Assembly: GCF_009720255.1 (NCBI RefSeq)
Contig: NZ_WJSP02000013.1
Location: 1 to 32,167 of the forward strand
Source of the DNA: Agromyces humi
GTDB lineage: Bacteria > Actinomycetota > Actinomycetes > Actinomycetales > Microbacteriaceae
Direction of reading: 5' to 3'
DNA length: 32,167 nucleotides
A program made the translations under genes and the position numbers. The notes under the pieces are model-generated. The model did not search any database and was not told the origin of the DNA. It saw nothing but the letters and a program-made list of their open reading frames with translations. Below are positions 1-7,169 of this stretch, one piece after another; positions within the stretch are counted from its first letter, which is position 1; every line of letters starts with the position of its first letter.

Positions 1-221
1 GGCTGCACCCGCAGCTCGAGTTCAGCGACGACCTGAGCGCGGTCCTCGAAGGCGCAGACCTCGTCGTCCTCGTGACGGAGTGGAACGAGTACCGGCACAT
101 GGACCCGGTCTGGGCGGGCGATCTCGTGGGCGTGCGGTCGGTGATCGACGGCCGCAACTGCCTCGACGCCAAGGCCTGGCGCGACGCCGGGTGGACCTAC
201 AAGGGACTCGGCCGGCCCTGA
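1..221 (+). CDS. UDP-glucose 6-dehydrogenase, C-terminal end (partial)
   Basis: The gene enters from the left edge and only its last 72 codons are seen, ending at TGA 219-221. The readable protein contains VVLVTEWNEYR, then VIDGRNCLD and a terminal WTYKGLGRP. These are the conserved C-terminal motifs of the UDP-glucose/GDP-mannose dehydrogenase family, whose members oxidise UDP-glucose to UDP-glucuronate in the cytoplasm for surface polysaccharide synthesis. The close neighbour galU, on the other strand, makes the UDP-glucose substrate, which supports the UDP-glucose assignment over GDP-mannose. The N-terminal Rossmann domain and the catalytic cysteine lie outside the window, so substrate specificity cannot be confirmed here. 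Confidence 0.88.
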   Translation, partial: LHPQLEFSDDLSAVLEGADLVVLVTEWNEYRHMDPVWAGDLVGVRSVIDGRNCLDAKAWRDAGWTYKGLGRP

Positions 222-233
222 GCACGGACAGAC

Positions 234-266
234 GGATGCCCCGGGGTGATCCACCCCGGGGCATCC
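234..266. terminator. Bidirectional hairpin terminator between convergent genes
   Basis: A perfect 13-bp inverted repeat, GGATGCCCCGGGG (234-246) and CCCCGGGGCATCC (254-266), encloses a 7-nt loop. It lies 12 nt after the stop of the left-edge dehydrogenase gene and 19 nt beyond the stop of the convergent nitroreductase gene. There is no T-tract on either side, as is common for terminators of high-GC actinobacteria. Position and symmetry suggest it ends transcription from both sides. Confidence 0.75.
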
Positions 267-285
267 GCGTGTTGCGGCATCCGCC

Positions 286-1230
286 TCACTCGTGCGTCGT
301 GAGCACCTGCGAGACCGGGCGACGGGGCGAGCGTGCCACCCGGAAGCCCGCTTCGGGCGGGTAGCCGATCGCGATCAGGCAGATCACGTCCTCGCTGTCG
401 GGGATGCCCGCCGCCTGTCGCAGCGCGTCGGTGCGGTCGTTCGTCATCGACCAGTTGAGCATGCACGAGCTCACGCCGAGCCCGTGCAGCGCCCACACCA
501 GGGTCATCGCGAAGAGCCCGCCGTCGATCCAGCGCTGGTTGCGCTCCGCCGCCCCCGCGAAGAGGCCGCGCTCGACCGTCACGACCAGCACGCTGCGCAC
601 CTGGTCGCGGAAGCCGGCGTTGCCGTTCTGGTGGGCGAGGATGCGCGCGGCGTCCTCGGCGCCGCTGAAGGCGTGCACCCGCCCCGCCTGCCGGTTGCAG
701 ACCGACGGCGTGTACGTCGCGAGGCGCACCGCCTCCTCGATGGTGGCCGGCTCGACGGGGCGCGTCTCGTCGAAGTCGCGCACGCTGTGCCGGGTGGCGA
801 AGAACCGGTCGAGCTCGACCGCGCCGAACAGCGGTGCCGGGATGGCCGGCGGGCTCACGTCGTCATCCACCGCGCCACCGTCGTTCCAGGTGAGGAGCGC
901 CCCCTTGGCGTCCTCGGCGAAGCGCAGGTACGCCGCGTCCGCCTGCTGCGCGCCGGCGACGGGGATGAGCATCGAGAGGCGGTGCTCCACCGCGGCCCCG
1001 AAGGGCTGCTTGGGGCGGCGCAGGCTCAACCCCTTCTCCACCCGGTGGTAGTCCTTCGTGAGCTGCGCCTCGAGGTTGACGCCCGAGACGACCGGTGTCA
1101 CCGCATCGTCCACGGGCGCGGCCGAGTCACGGTACCTGCGGTAGTCGCGCAGGAACTCCGAGTACATCAGCCAGCCGCGCTTCGCGCGGCGGACCGGTCC
1201 TCTCAGCGGCTTCTTGATGGTGTCGAACAT
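286..1230 (-). CDS. Nitroreductase-family protein
   Basis: The product is 314 aa. The C-terminal two thirds resembles FMN-dependent nitroreductases, with RHSVRDF at residues 147-153 (the usual R-S-x-R-x-F/Y flavin-binding opening), a TPSVCNRQ stretch, and a late GYPPE near the C-terminus. The N-terminal part has a DYHRVEKGLSL segment that I associate with nitroreductase-like proteins found in exopolysaccharide clusters. ATG 1230 is chosen because GGGGGAG stands 5 nt upstream; the reading frame is open further upstream but that part is antisense to the HAD gene. It is third in a minus-strand set after galU and the HAD gene, 29 nt downstream of the latter, so it may serve polysaccharide metabolism. 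The substrate is unknown. Confidence 0.8.
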   Translation of the reverse strand: MFDTIKKPLRGPVRRAKRGWLMYSEFLRDYRRYRDSAAPVDDAVTPVVSGVNLEAQLTKDYHRVEKGLSLRRPKQPFGAAVEHRLSMLIPVAGAQQADAAYLRFAEDAKGALLTWNDGGAVDDDVSPPAIPAPLFGAVELDRFFATRHSVRDFDETRPVEPATIEEAVRLATYTPSVCNRQAGRVHAFSGAEDAARILAHQNGNAGFRDQVRSVLVVTVERGLFAGAAERNQRWIDGGLFAMTLVWALHGLGVSSCMLNWSMTNDRTDALRQAAGIPDSEDVICLIAIGYPPEAGFRVARSPRRPVSQVLTTHE

Positions 1231-1259
1231 GAGGGCTCCCCCTTTGCTTGGTTCACGAT

Positions 1260-2033
1260 TCACCCGACGCGAGCCTCGTGGGCGGCCATCGCGATCACTT
1301 CGTCGATGACCGCGAGCGTGTCGCGCCATCCTCCGACGGACCGGCACGGCACCCCGGTCGCGATGACCGGGAAGTCGTTGCCGTCGGGGTCGAGGCGGTC
1401 GCCGACGAACAGCATCGACGATGCGGGGATCCCCGTCGCCGCGATGAGCTTGCGCATGCCGTAGGCCTTGTCGACGCCCTTGCGGGTGATGTCGATCGAC
1501 GTCGAGCCGCCCGAGCGCACCTCGAGGTCGGGCAGGTCGGCCTGCACCGCGGCTCGGAGGGCGGCCTTCTTCGCGCCGGTCGGATCCCACTGCCGCTTGG
1601 CGTCGACGGGTGCGGCCTGCCCGAGAGCCGAGAAGGTGACCTGGGACCCGCGGTGCTCGACGCGCGGTCCCCACGCGGGCCCGTCGTCGAAGCCGAGCTC
1701 CGCCGACCGGCGCGCGAGCGAGGACGACGCCCGGCCCGCCTCGTCGAGGGTGAGGTCCTCGGCGTACAGCTGGCGCCAGTCGCCGTCGGCGAAACGCAGG
1801 TAGCGCGTGCCGCAGGTCGGCATGAGGTGCAGCCGCCCGAGATCCGCGCCGTGCACGTCGAGGGCGTCGATCACCTGCCTGCGGAACTGCGAGAAGTCGC
1901 CGCCCGAGATGATGCACACCTCCGTGTGCTCGAGCAGCCGCGTGAGTGCGCCAGCCATCTGGGGATCGATGCGGCTCTTCGACGGCGCGAGCGTGTCGTC
2001 GAGATCGAACGCGATGAGCTGCGGGCGGTTCAT
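1260..2033 (-). CDS. HAD-superfamily (IIB-like) sugar phosphatase or phosphomannomutase-like protein
   Basis: The 257-aa protein opens with FDLDDTLAPSKS (residues 9-20). This is HAD motif I, with Asp10 as nucleophile and Asp12 as acid/base. IISGGDF fits motif II, a lysine-containing GVDKAYGM stretch fits motif III, and FVGDRLDPDGNDF fits motif IV. The spacing and long cap between motifs II and III match subclass IIB, which includes Cof-type sugar phosphatases and eukaryotic-type phosphomannomutases; DDTLAPSK is particularly like the latter. Its ATG overlaps the galU stop (ATGA), so translation is coupled to galU and a role in sugar-phosphate or nucleotide-sugar supply is likely. Mutase versus phosphatase activity cannot be decided from sequence inspection. 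Confidence 0.8.
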   Translation of the reverse strand: MNRPQLIAFDLDDTLAPSKSRIDPQMAGALTRLLEHTEVCIISGGDFSQFRRQVIDALDVHGADLGRLHLMPTCGTRYLRFADGDWRQLYAEDLTLDEAGRASSSLARRSAELGFDDGPAWGPRVEHRGSQVTFSALGQAAPVDAKRQWDPTGAKKAALRAAVQADLPDLEVRSGGSTSIDITRKGVDKAYGMRKLIAATGIPASSMLFVGDRLDPDGNDFPVIATGVPCRSVGGWRDTLAVIDEVIAMAAHEARVG

Positions 2034-2908
2034 GGCAGCGTGGCGGCGACCGACTTCAGCCAGACGGCCAGGTCGGGACCGAGGTCCGCGCGATCCAGCG
2101 CGAGCTGCATCACGGACTTGAGGTAGTCGAGGCGGTCGCCGGTGTCGTACCGGCGGCCGCGGAACACGACGCCGTAGACGCCGCCCGCGATCGACTCGTC
2201 GGCCGCGAGCACCTGCAGCGCGTCGGTCAGCTGGATCTCGCCGCCCTTGCCCGGCGGGGTCTCCTCCAGCACGTCGAAGACCTCGGGCCGCAGCACGTAG
2301 CGCCCGATGACGGCCAGGTTCGAGGGCGCGTCGGCGGCCGCCGGCTTCTCGACGAGGCCCGTCACCCTGACGACGTCGGCCTCGTCGGTCGGCTCGACCG
2401 CGGCGGCGCCGTACATGTGGATCTGGTCGGGATCGACCTCCATCAGCGCGATCACGGTCGCGCCCCGCTCGGCGCTCTCGTCGATCATCTTGGTGAGCAG
2501 CACGTCGCGCTCGTCGATGAGGTCATCGCCGAGCAGCACCGCGAAGGTCTCGTCGCCCACGTGCTTGCGTGCGCGCAGCACGGCGTGCCCCAGTCCGCGC
2601 GGATCCCCCTGCCGGACGAAGTGGATGTCGGCCAGGCTGCTCGAGTGCATGACCCGCTCGAGCTTGGTCTGGTCGCCCTTCTGCTCCAGCGTGTGCTCGA
2701 GCTCGGTGACCCGGTCGAAGTGGTTGGCGAGCGCGTTCTTGTTCCGGCCGATGATGACGAGGATGTCGTCGATCCCGGCACTCACGGCCTCCTCGACCAC
2801 GTATTGGATCGCCGGCTTGTCGACGACCGGAAGCATCTCCTTCGGCATGGCCTTCGTGGCCGGCAGGAACCTCGTGCCGAGGCCCGCGGCAGGAATGACG
2901 GCTTTCAT
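2030..2908 (-). CDS. galU: UTP-glucose-1-phosphate uridylyltransferase
   Basis: The enzyme forms UDP-glucose from UTP and glucose-1-phosphate in the cytoplasm, the precursor for glycosylation and for UDP-glucuronate. The 292-aa product begins MKAVIPAAGLGTRFLPATK, the nucleotide-binding signature of bacterial GalU, followed by MPKEMLPVVDKPAIQY. Later GDD in LLGDDLID is the metal-binding region, and VEKP and GKGGEIQLTDAL are further family motifs. ATG 2908 is preferred over upstream ATGs because GGGGAG lies 7 nt before it and the protein then starts directly at the catalytic fold. Length matches the family. It heads an operon with the HAD and nitroreductase genes and sits near a UDP-glucose dehydrogenase gene that would use its product. 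Confidence 0.94.
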   Translation of the reverse strand: MKAVIPAAGLGTRFLPATKAMPKEMLPVVDKPAIQYVVEEAVSAGIDDILVIIGRNKNALANHFDRVTELEHTLEQKGDQTKLERVMHSSSLADIHFVRQGDPRGLGHAVLRARKHVGDETFAVLLGDDLIDERDVLLTKMIDESAERGATVIALMEVDPDQIHMYGAAAVEPTDEADVVRVTGLVEKPAAADAPSNLAVIGRYVLRPEVFDVLEETPPGKGGEIQLTDALQVLAADESIAGGVYGVVFRGRRYDTGDRLDYLKSVMQLALDRADLGPDLAVWLKSVAATLP

Positions 2909-3000
2909 CGGTGTTCTCCCCATGTCGTGACTGTAACCAGCGCGCATGAAGCTGGGATTACGAACGCGGGTCATTCTCGTGCCTCGCGTACCCTGACTGC

Positions 3001-3384
3001 ATGCACACGAGACGGATGCCGCGGCGGGTCGTCGCGGCCGCGCGCTGGCTGTTCCCGGCCTACCTCGTCGTGCTCGCGTTGATCGTCTTCCTTCCCGCGC
3101 GCGAGGCGGGGCGGCTCACGGGCGTCGTCGGATGGCTCGCGCTCCAGGTCGGGAAGCTCGGCATCCCGGTCGATCCCGCCTACGTCGTGCTCGAGTTCAC
3201 GGCCAACATCGTGCTGTTCCTGCCGTTCGGGCTGCTCGCGACGATCGCCTACCCGCGCCTCCGCCCGGTCCTGGTGATCGCCATCGGGTTCGCGTCGAGC
3301 GTGGTCATCGAGCTGGTGCAGCTCGCGATCGGCTGCGCGCCGGCCGCCGAGGGTGCGCACCCTCGCCTGCCATTGGTCCTGTGA
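3001..3384 (+). pseudogene. VanZ-like membrane protein gene, 3' end lost at the island border
   Basis: The 127-aa reading frame starts as a normal VanZ-like membrane protein. There is a hydrophobic segment at about residues 13-30 (WLFPAYLVVLALIVFLP), a second containing ANIVLFLPFGLLATIAYP, and a third ending in VVIELVQLAI. VanZ proteins continue after this point with an R-x-x-D-x-x-D-x-x-N-x-x-G region and another membrane helix. Here the frame instead runs into GCAPAAEGAHPRLPLVL and stops. The family likeness ends near 3335, so the gene looks cut by the event that brought in the accessory DNA. Its start region carries TACCCT at 2989-2994, close enough to the ATG for a leaderless or very short leader transcript. 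A functional truncated product cannot be excluded. Confidence 0.7.
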
Positions 3385-3544
3385 CGGCGCTACGTCGACA
3401 ACCGGGGTCAGTGCGGGCCGTGCCAGTGCGGACTTCTCGAGCAGAGTGCCGGCCAACTTCGGCACCTGTCCCTGCGTTTCATGGGGGGCTCGCCGCAACC
3501 TGCGTCCAGACTGAGCAGACATCGACGGCGAATCGAGGGGAAGC

Positions 3545-3580
3545 ATGGCGTCCGGCCAACAATGGATCGACACGGCGTGA
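3545..3580 (+). other. Short 11-codon ORF before the FRG gene (leader peptide or interrupted N-terminus)
   Basis: ATG 3545 follows a GAGGGGAAGC sequence, a much better ribosome site than anything before the FRG gene. It encodes MASGQQWIDTA and stops at TGA 3578-3580. The frame is the same as that of the FRG gene starting 18 nt later, and the codons between are open. Two readings fit: a leader peptide translationally coupled to the FRG gene, or the original start of that gene separated by a nonsense codon. I cannot tell which from one sequence. Confidence 0.35.
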
Positions 3581-3598
3581 TTCCAAAATCCGCGCAGT

Positions 3599-4453
3599 AT
3601 GACGGAGTTGTTCTCTGTCTTGGGAAGGATCGGCGGATTCAGCGCGCGCTCCAATCTTGCTTGGCGAGGGTTCGCAAGCATCGACTATGACTTGGTCTCG
3701 TCCCTCCAGCGCGTCCCAGGCCTCTCCGACGAGGACTCGCTCCGGGACGTGGAGCGTTCCAGCTTGACCGCGGCGCGGGAGTGGGGACTCGGCTTCGGTC
3801 ACGGCGGATGGGCGAGCGACCTTCAGTTGCTCGCTGATCTTCAGCACTATGGAACCAGCACGAGACTGATGGATGTCACGAGCAACCCCATGACAGCTCT
3901 GTGGTTCGCATGCCAGCAACCGGCGTCGGCGGGACTATCACGTAGTGGGCTTCTGCTGGCGATAAACACAACAGACTGGCCCCGCTATGGTCGTGCGCAG
4001 CCTTCGGGACGGCCGAGCGCCATCGACAATCCGATCGGCTGGGAACTGGAGCGCGCCCTCGGATCGGGCTCCCCGTTCGTCGTCGAGTCGCTCTCCCCAA
4101 ACGACCGATTGCGAGCGCAGGAGGGCTTCTTCATCGCTGATCGTGTGCCCGCCGTCGATGAGCAGGCCGGGCCGTTCAAGAGCCTCCGAATCGCCTACCC
4201 ACGCATCGACTCACACGACCTCAAGTCCGCGTTGCAGAATCCCGATGGCTCAGCGTCACCGACGATTCGGGATCGGCTTCCGTTCGTCGCGGTTAAGGTC
4301 AATCAAGGGCTGAAGCGTCGTGCGCTCAAGATTCTTCAGAATTCATACAACAGAACTCATAGGGTCCTCTTTCCCGACTTCACCGGGTTTCGGGAGTACA
4401 GCGCCCACGCAACGCCGCGCGAGCGGTCCTCCGAGGTCAATGAGACTCGATGA
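3599..4453 (+). CDS. FRG-domain protein
   Basis: The 284-aa protein carries the FRG domain. WRG at residues 22-24 corresponds to the F/W-R-G that names the domain, and LLADLQHYGTSTRLMDVTSN (about 78-97) followed by ALWFACQ is its best conserved stretch. Near the C-terminus, HRVLFPDFTGF is the usual closing motif. FRG proteins are frequent in phage-defence and toxin settings, but their biochemical activity is not settled. The ATG at 3599 lacks a clear ribosome site, and an in-frame stop lies at 3578, so the start is uncertain. The gene is the first intact one inside the left island border, faces toward the Dpd cluster and is separated from it by about 900 bp, so it may be independent cargo and not a Dpd component. 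Confidence 0.82.
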   Translation: MTELFSVLGRIGGFSARSNLAWRGFASIDYDLVSSLQRVPGLSDEDSLRDVERSSLTAAREWGLGFGHGGWASDLQLLADLQHYGTSTRLMDVTSNPMTALWFACQQPASAGLSRSGLLLAINTTDWPRYGRAQPSGRPSAIDNPIGWELERALGSGSPFVVESLSPNDRLRAQEGFFIADRVPAVDEQAGPFKSLRIAYPRIDSHDLKSALQNPDGSASPTIRDRLPFVAVKVNQGLKRRALKILQNSYNRTHRVLFPDFTGFREYSAHATPRERSSEVNETR

Positions 4454-4543
4454 ACGCTCCGGCCCAGTCGATCGGAGCGGGCCTTCGGGAGTCGCCTGGA
4501 TCGCCTGAATCTCGGCGTGCCGTCCACAGTTGCACCCGGTCCC

Positions 4544-4951
4544 CTACGCGTGTCCCTCAACGAGCGATGGCCGCGGACCGTCCCGCTGCCGTACAGGCCC
4601 ATCGCCGAAACGGGCATGCCGCTCATCCAGCTGCACGATCCGCCGCCGCAGTACGGTGAGCAACGCCACCACGTGCCGGCGCCGGTGCGGCTCCAGCTCG
4701 CCATCCACATCGAGCGCACCGGCCCTGTCGGCGATGGAGCGCAGGCGGGTCACGGTGTCGCGCCGCCATGCCTGGTATGCGTCGTCGGGGCGGGCTGCGA
4801 GCCGGTCGAACCGGTCGTCGATGATCGCTAGGCGCAGCTCCAGTGCCTGCACGTCGGCGAGGAACTGTGGGCGGTCGATGTGATCGACGGGCATGCCGCC
4901 GACGGGAAGTTGCGCGTCCATGCGTGCGCTGAGGGGTGAGTCCGAGCCCAT
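4544..4951 (-). CDS. Hypothetical protein, 135 aa
   Basis: I do not recognise this family. It is predicted as real because AAGGAG stands 7 nt before ATG 4951 and the product looks like a soluble, charged helical protein: LADVQALELRLAIIDDRFDR and TRLRSIADRAGALDVDGELE read as amphipathic helices, and HVVALLTVLRRRIVQLDERH as another. No membrane segment, signal peptide or catalytic motif is visible. The gene faces away from the FRG gene and is convergent with it (90 nt between stops). It could be island cargo or the remains of an earlier insertion. Confidence 0.5.
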   Translation of the reverse strand: MGSDSPLSARMDAQLPVGGMPVDHIDRPQFLADVQALELRLAIIDDRFDRLAARPDDAYQAWRRDTVTRLRSIADRAGALDVDGELEPHRRRHVVALLTVLRRRIVQLDERHARFGDGPVRQRDGPRPSLVEGHA

Positions 4952-5377
4952 GTCGGTGCTCCTTGCTGACTCCAGCCGTAGCCGAAGATTTCGACCCTAG
5001 AGGGGGCCACCGACATCCGCTCGCTACGGCGGTCGATGTGCCACGTGCCCTTCTGGGGCGGATGCTGCAGCATCTGCCGATCAGGCGCACGTTCCGCGCC
5101 CGTGCAATCAGAGCACGAGACCGCCCGCGCCGCCGTTGAGTCGCACGCCCTCAGTAACGTCGGTCAACTGTCGACCCGACCGCGCCGCGCCTGATCGGCG
5201 CACCCATCCCACAGCGAACGGAAGCATCATGAGCGACTCGAAGACGAACACCCGCGCAGGCGGGGGAACCGCCATGGGACGGCACGCCGGCGCGACCACG
5301 CGACCCCTCTGAGACCGACGACCAGCGGAGAACCGCCTGCCGTTGCGTTGTTCACCATTGGGGCCGGGGTCTAGCGA
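4952..5377. other. Intergenic region with no recognisable intact gene
   Basis: This 426-nt stretch lies between the 135-aa orphan gene and the end of the preQ0 operon. I see no RNA gene and no longer gene with a convincing start. It contains the perfect 14-bp palindrome GATGCTGCAGCATC at 5061-5074 and a possible 27-codon ORF at 5229-5312. Reading the minus strand downstream of the transporter stop, only a weak 4-bp GCGG/CCGC hairpin is visible, so no good terminator for the preQ0 operon is identified. Confidence 0.5.
5229..5312 (+). CDS. Possible very short ORF, 27 aa
   Basis: ATG 5229 follows CGGAAGCATC, a moderate ribosome-site match, and reads 27 codons to TGA 5310-5312, starting MSDSKTNTRAGGGTAMGRHA. 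The composition is hydrophilic, rich in Gly, Ala and Thr. It may be a chance ORF or the remnant of a longer gene. No function can be given. Confidence 0.15.
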   Translation: MSDSKTNTRAGGGTAMGRHAGATTRPL

Positions 5378-5968
5378 CTACTGGACCAACTTGCCGACGG
5401 GAGTTGTGTCTCGGTGAGTCCGTCGCACTCGGCGCATGCGGACAAGCGCCTTCACGCCGACGAAGATCGCGAGCGGCACAATCGTCGCCCAGACGATCTT
5501 GCCGACCATCTGCCCCACAATGCTCTCGAACGTCAGCGGGAATCCAGCGATCCAGAGGAAGAGCACCGTGTCGACCGGCGCTGAGACGCAGTTCGAGATG
5601 AGCGCAGCCCGAACGAAACCGCGCGGACGAGCCCAAAGGAACACGAGCATGTCTGCGACTTCAGCGACGAGGAATGCAACCGCAGAGGCCAACGCGAGCG
5701 CGGGCGTCGCGAGGAACCAAGAAAGCGCCAACCCAACTGCCATCCCGAGGAGCACGCCGCGGACCCCAAGGTACGTGTGGACGAAGTCGCGCGACAGGAG
5801 CGCGAATCCGGCTGCGTACGTTCCTGCAGAAACGACCAGCCCGAACCCGACCGGAACCAGACCGAAGTTCGCGGAGAGGATGTTCGCGGCAACGATGGCG
5901 CCAATGTAGACGGCGAGCGCGATCGATCCACGGATTAAATTGCGACGGTCATAGACCTTGGCGTTCAA
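5378..5968 (-). CDS. Queuosine-precursor-type transporter (VUT/YhhQ-like)
   Basis: A 196-aa integral membrane protein with about six hydrophobic segments: IALAVYIGAIVAANIL near the N-terminus, then a segment around FGLVVSAGTYAAGFALL, then VLLGMAVGLALSWFLA, ALASAVAFLVAEVADMLVF, a short helix with VDTVLFLWIAGF, and IVWATIVPLAIFVGVKALV. A charged R/H-rich tail ends it. The pattern AANI...GT...F...D and the EVADMLVF stretch match the VUT family, whose YhhQ members import preQ0 and preQ1. TTG 5968 is chosen because AGGAG stands 5 nt upstream; an ATG at 6001 inside folE2 is the alternative. It is the last gene of the preQ0 operon, 11 nt after the folE2 stop, which supports salvage of a 7-deazaguanine base. 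Substrate and direction are inferred. Confidence 0.8.
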   Translation of the reverse strand: MNAKVYDRRNLIRGSIALAVYIGAIVAANILSANFGLVPVGFGLVVSAGTYAAGFALLSRDFVHTYLGVRGVLLGMAVGLALSWFLATPALALASAVAFLVAEVADMLVFLWARPRGFVRAALISNCVSAPVDTVLFLWIAGFPLTFESIVGQMVGKIVWATIVPLAIFVGVKALVRMRRVRRTHRDTTPVGKLVQ

Positions 5969-5979
5969 AACTGCTCCTG

Positions 5980-6786
5980 CTAGTTGGCGCTGGGCGCCCA
6001 TGAGAGTGATGCGACTGCATCATGGCTGTGAATGCTTTCGAAGTTGCGAACGTGGATCGAGTGCCGAAGAGCGCGGGCGCGGCATGTCGAGGAGAGATCT
6101 CGAACCATATCCTCAACGAAGGCGGGGTGGTCGTACGCCTCCATCGTGATCCAACGCTCGTCCGGGCGTTTGATGACGGGGTAAATGGGGCACGAGCCAA
6201 CTTGACGTGCGAGCGAGAACATCTCGCTCAGAGTGAGCGGATACAGGTCATCGGTGTCGCCCGTAACCGACAGCGTCACGGCACTTCGCTGATTGTGTGC
6301 GCCGTACTCACTAATCGCTTTGCTGCATGGGCAAAGACTCGTGACGTGCGTTGTCAAGGTCGTCGTCATCGTCGCTGACTCTGATGAGCCTTCAATGGAG
6401 AATCGGACATCGGCGGCCTGCCAGGCCGCCACATCCGAGACAGGCGCTCGAACCTCGAACGAAACTGCAAGATCGAACGAGATACGAGCTTCCGTTGCGT
6501 CGAGGCGATCGGCTGCGGTCGCGATCAACGCGTGGGCGCGCCGAGGATCGAACTCACGCATCTGGACGGCGAGCGTCTCGACCATGCGACTCATGTGTGT
6601 ACCGCGCCGGTCTGGCGCCAAGGGGACGACGAAGTCCGCAGAGCCCACGCCGGCGGCATCCACTTCGCCATCAATGACGCGGATGGGAGTGCGTACACCC
6701 GCGACTCCTACCGCATCCAGTTCAATCCCGCGTCGGTCAACTTCGTCCTGGATGTCGGGCAGCGCATGGGCCAACTCGGGGAGCAT
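5980..6786 (-). CDS. folE2: GTP cyclohydrolase I, FolE2 type
   Basis: The enzyme opens the GTP imidazole ring and yields 7,8-dihydroneopterin triphosphate, the first step toward preQ0. The 268-aa protein has the FolE2 signatures: RGTHMSR (about residues 61-67), and SLCPCSKAISEYGAHNQRS with Cys152, Cys154 and His164, the metal site and catalytic region of the type IB enzymes. ATG 6786 is preferred because GGAGG ends 6 nt before it; an adjacent ATG at 6789 would leave only 3 nt. The start overlaps the queD stop, so the two are coupled. FolE2 enzymes can use metals other than zinc, unlike the common FolE, which would let the cassette work when zinc is scarce. A host folE for folate is presumably elsewhere. 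Confidence 0.92.
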   Translation of the reverse strand: MLPELAHALPDIQDEVDRRGIELDAVGVAGVRTPIRVIDGEVDAAGVGSADFVVPLAPDRRGTHMSRMVETLAVQMREFDPRRAHALIATAADRLDATEARISFDLAVSFEVRAPVSDVAAWQAADVRFSIEGSSESATMTTTLTTHVTSLCPCSKAISEYGAHNQRSAVTLSVTGDTDDLYPLTLSEMFSLARQVGSCPIYPVIKRPDERWITMEAYDHPAFVEDMVRDLSSTCRARALRHSIHVRNFESIHSHDAVASLSWAPSAN

Positions 6787-7169
6787 CATTGGCCTCCGTT
6801 CGATTCGCCGCGGTACGTACACCGTGAACGCGGGGTTTCGCTCACAACGATCGCGTGGAGGAGTGGGAGTGCGACGCTGAGCCTGTCCCACATCCAACGC
6901 GCGAGGTGCTCGCTGGTCGGATTCTCGAGGCCTTCGATGTCGTTCAAGAGGCGATGATCGAGCTGTGCAGAGATCGGTGCAAACGCAGTTGAGAGGTCAC
7001 CGAAGTCCTGGACGAAGCCGCTCTCGTCATCAACGGCGCCGCGCACATGGACCTCGACCGTGTAGGAGTGCCCGTGCATCCGCCCGCACTTGTGCCCGTC
7101 GGGGACATTCGGGAGAAAGTGGGCGGACTCGAACGAGAACTCGCGGGAAAGTTCGGCGTAGAAGGTCAT
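6786..7169 (-). CDS. queD: 6-carboxy-5,6,7,8-tetrahydropterin synthase
   Basis: QueD converts dihydroneopterin triphosphate to 6-carboxytetrahydropterin in the preQ0 pathway. The 127-aa product has FSFESAHFLP with zinc ligand His17, then KCGRMHGHSY with catalytic Cys28 and zinc ligands His32 and His34 (the CxxxHGH signature), and later FGDLSTAF and QLDHRLLND with the Asp-His pair. Size fits the family. ATG 7169 forms an ATGA overlap with the queE stop; the open frame extends 14 codons further but into queE. The order queC-queE-queD-folE2 with one- to four-base overlaps shows a tightly coupled four-step pathway. Confidence 0.93.
   Translation of the reverse strand: MTFYAELSREFSFESAHFLPNVPDGHKCGRMHGHSYTVEVHVRGAVDDESGFVQDFGDLSTAFAPISAQLDHRLLNDIEGLENPTSEHLARWMWDRLSVALPLLHAIVVSETPRSRCTYRGESNGGQ

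Noticed and set aside
286-1917. A 543-codon minus-strand open frame extending the nitroreductase upstream
   Set aside because: The upstream part lies over the HAD gene in another frame, is rich in Arg and Ala like typical high-GC shadow translation, and the ribosome site and family start are at 1230.
1248-2126. Long plus-strand open frame (292 codons)
   Set aside because: Antisense to the HAD and galU genes, with Arg/Val/Ala-rich composition and no family likeness.
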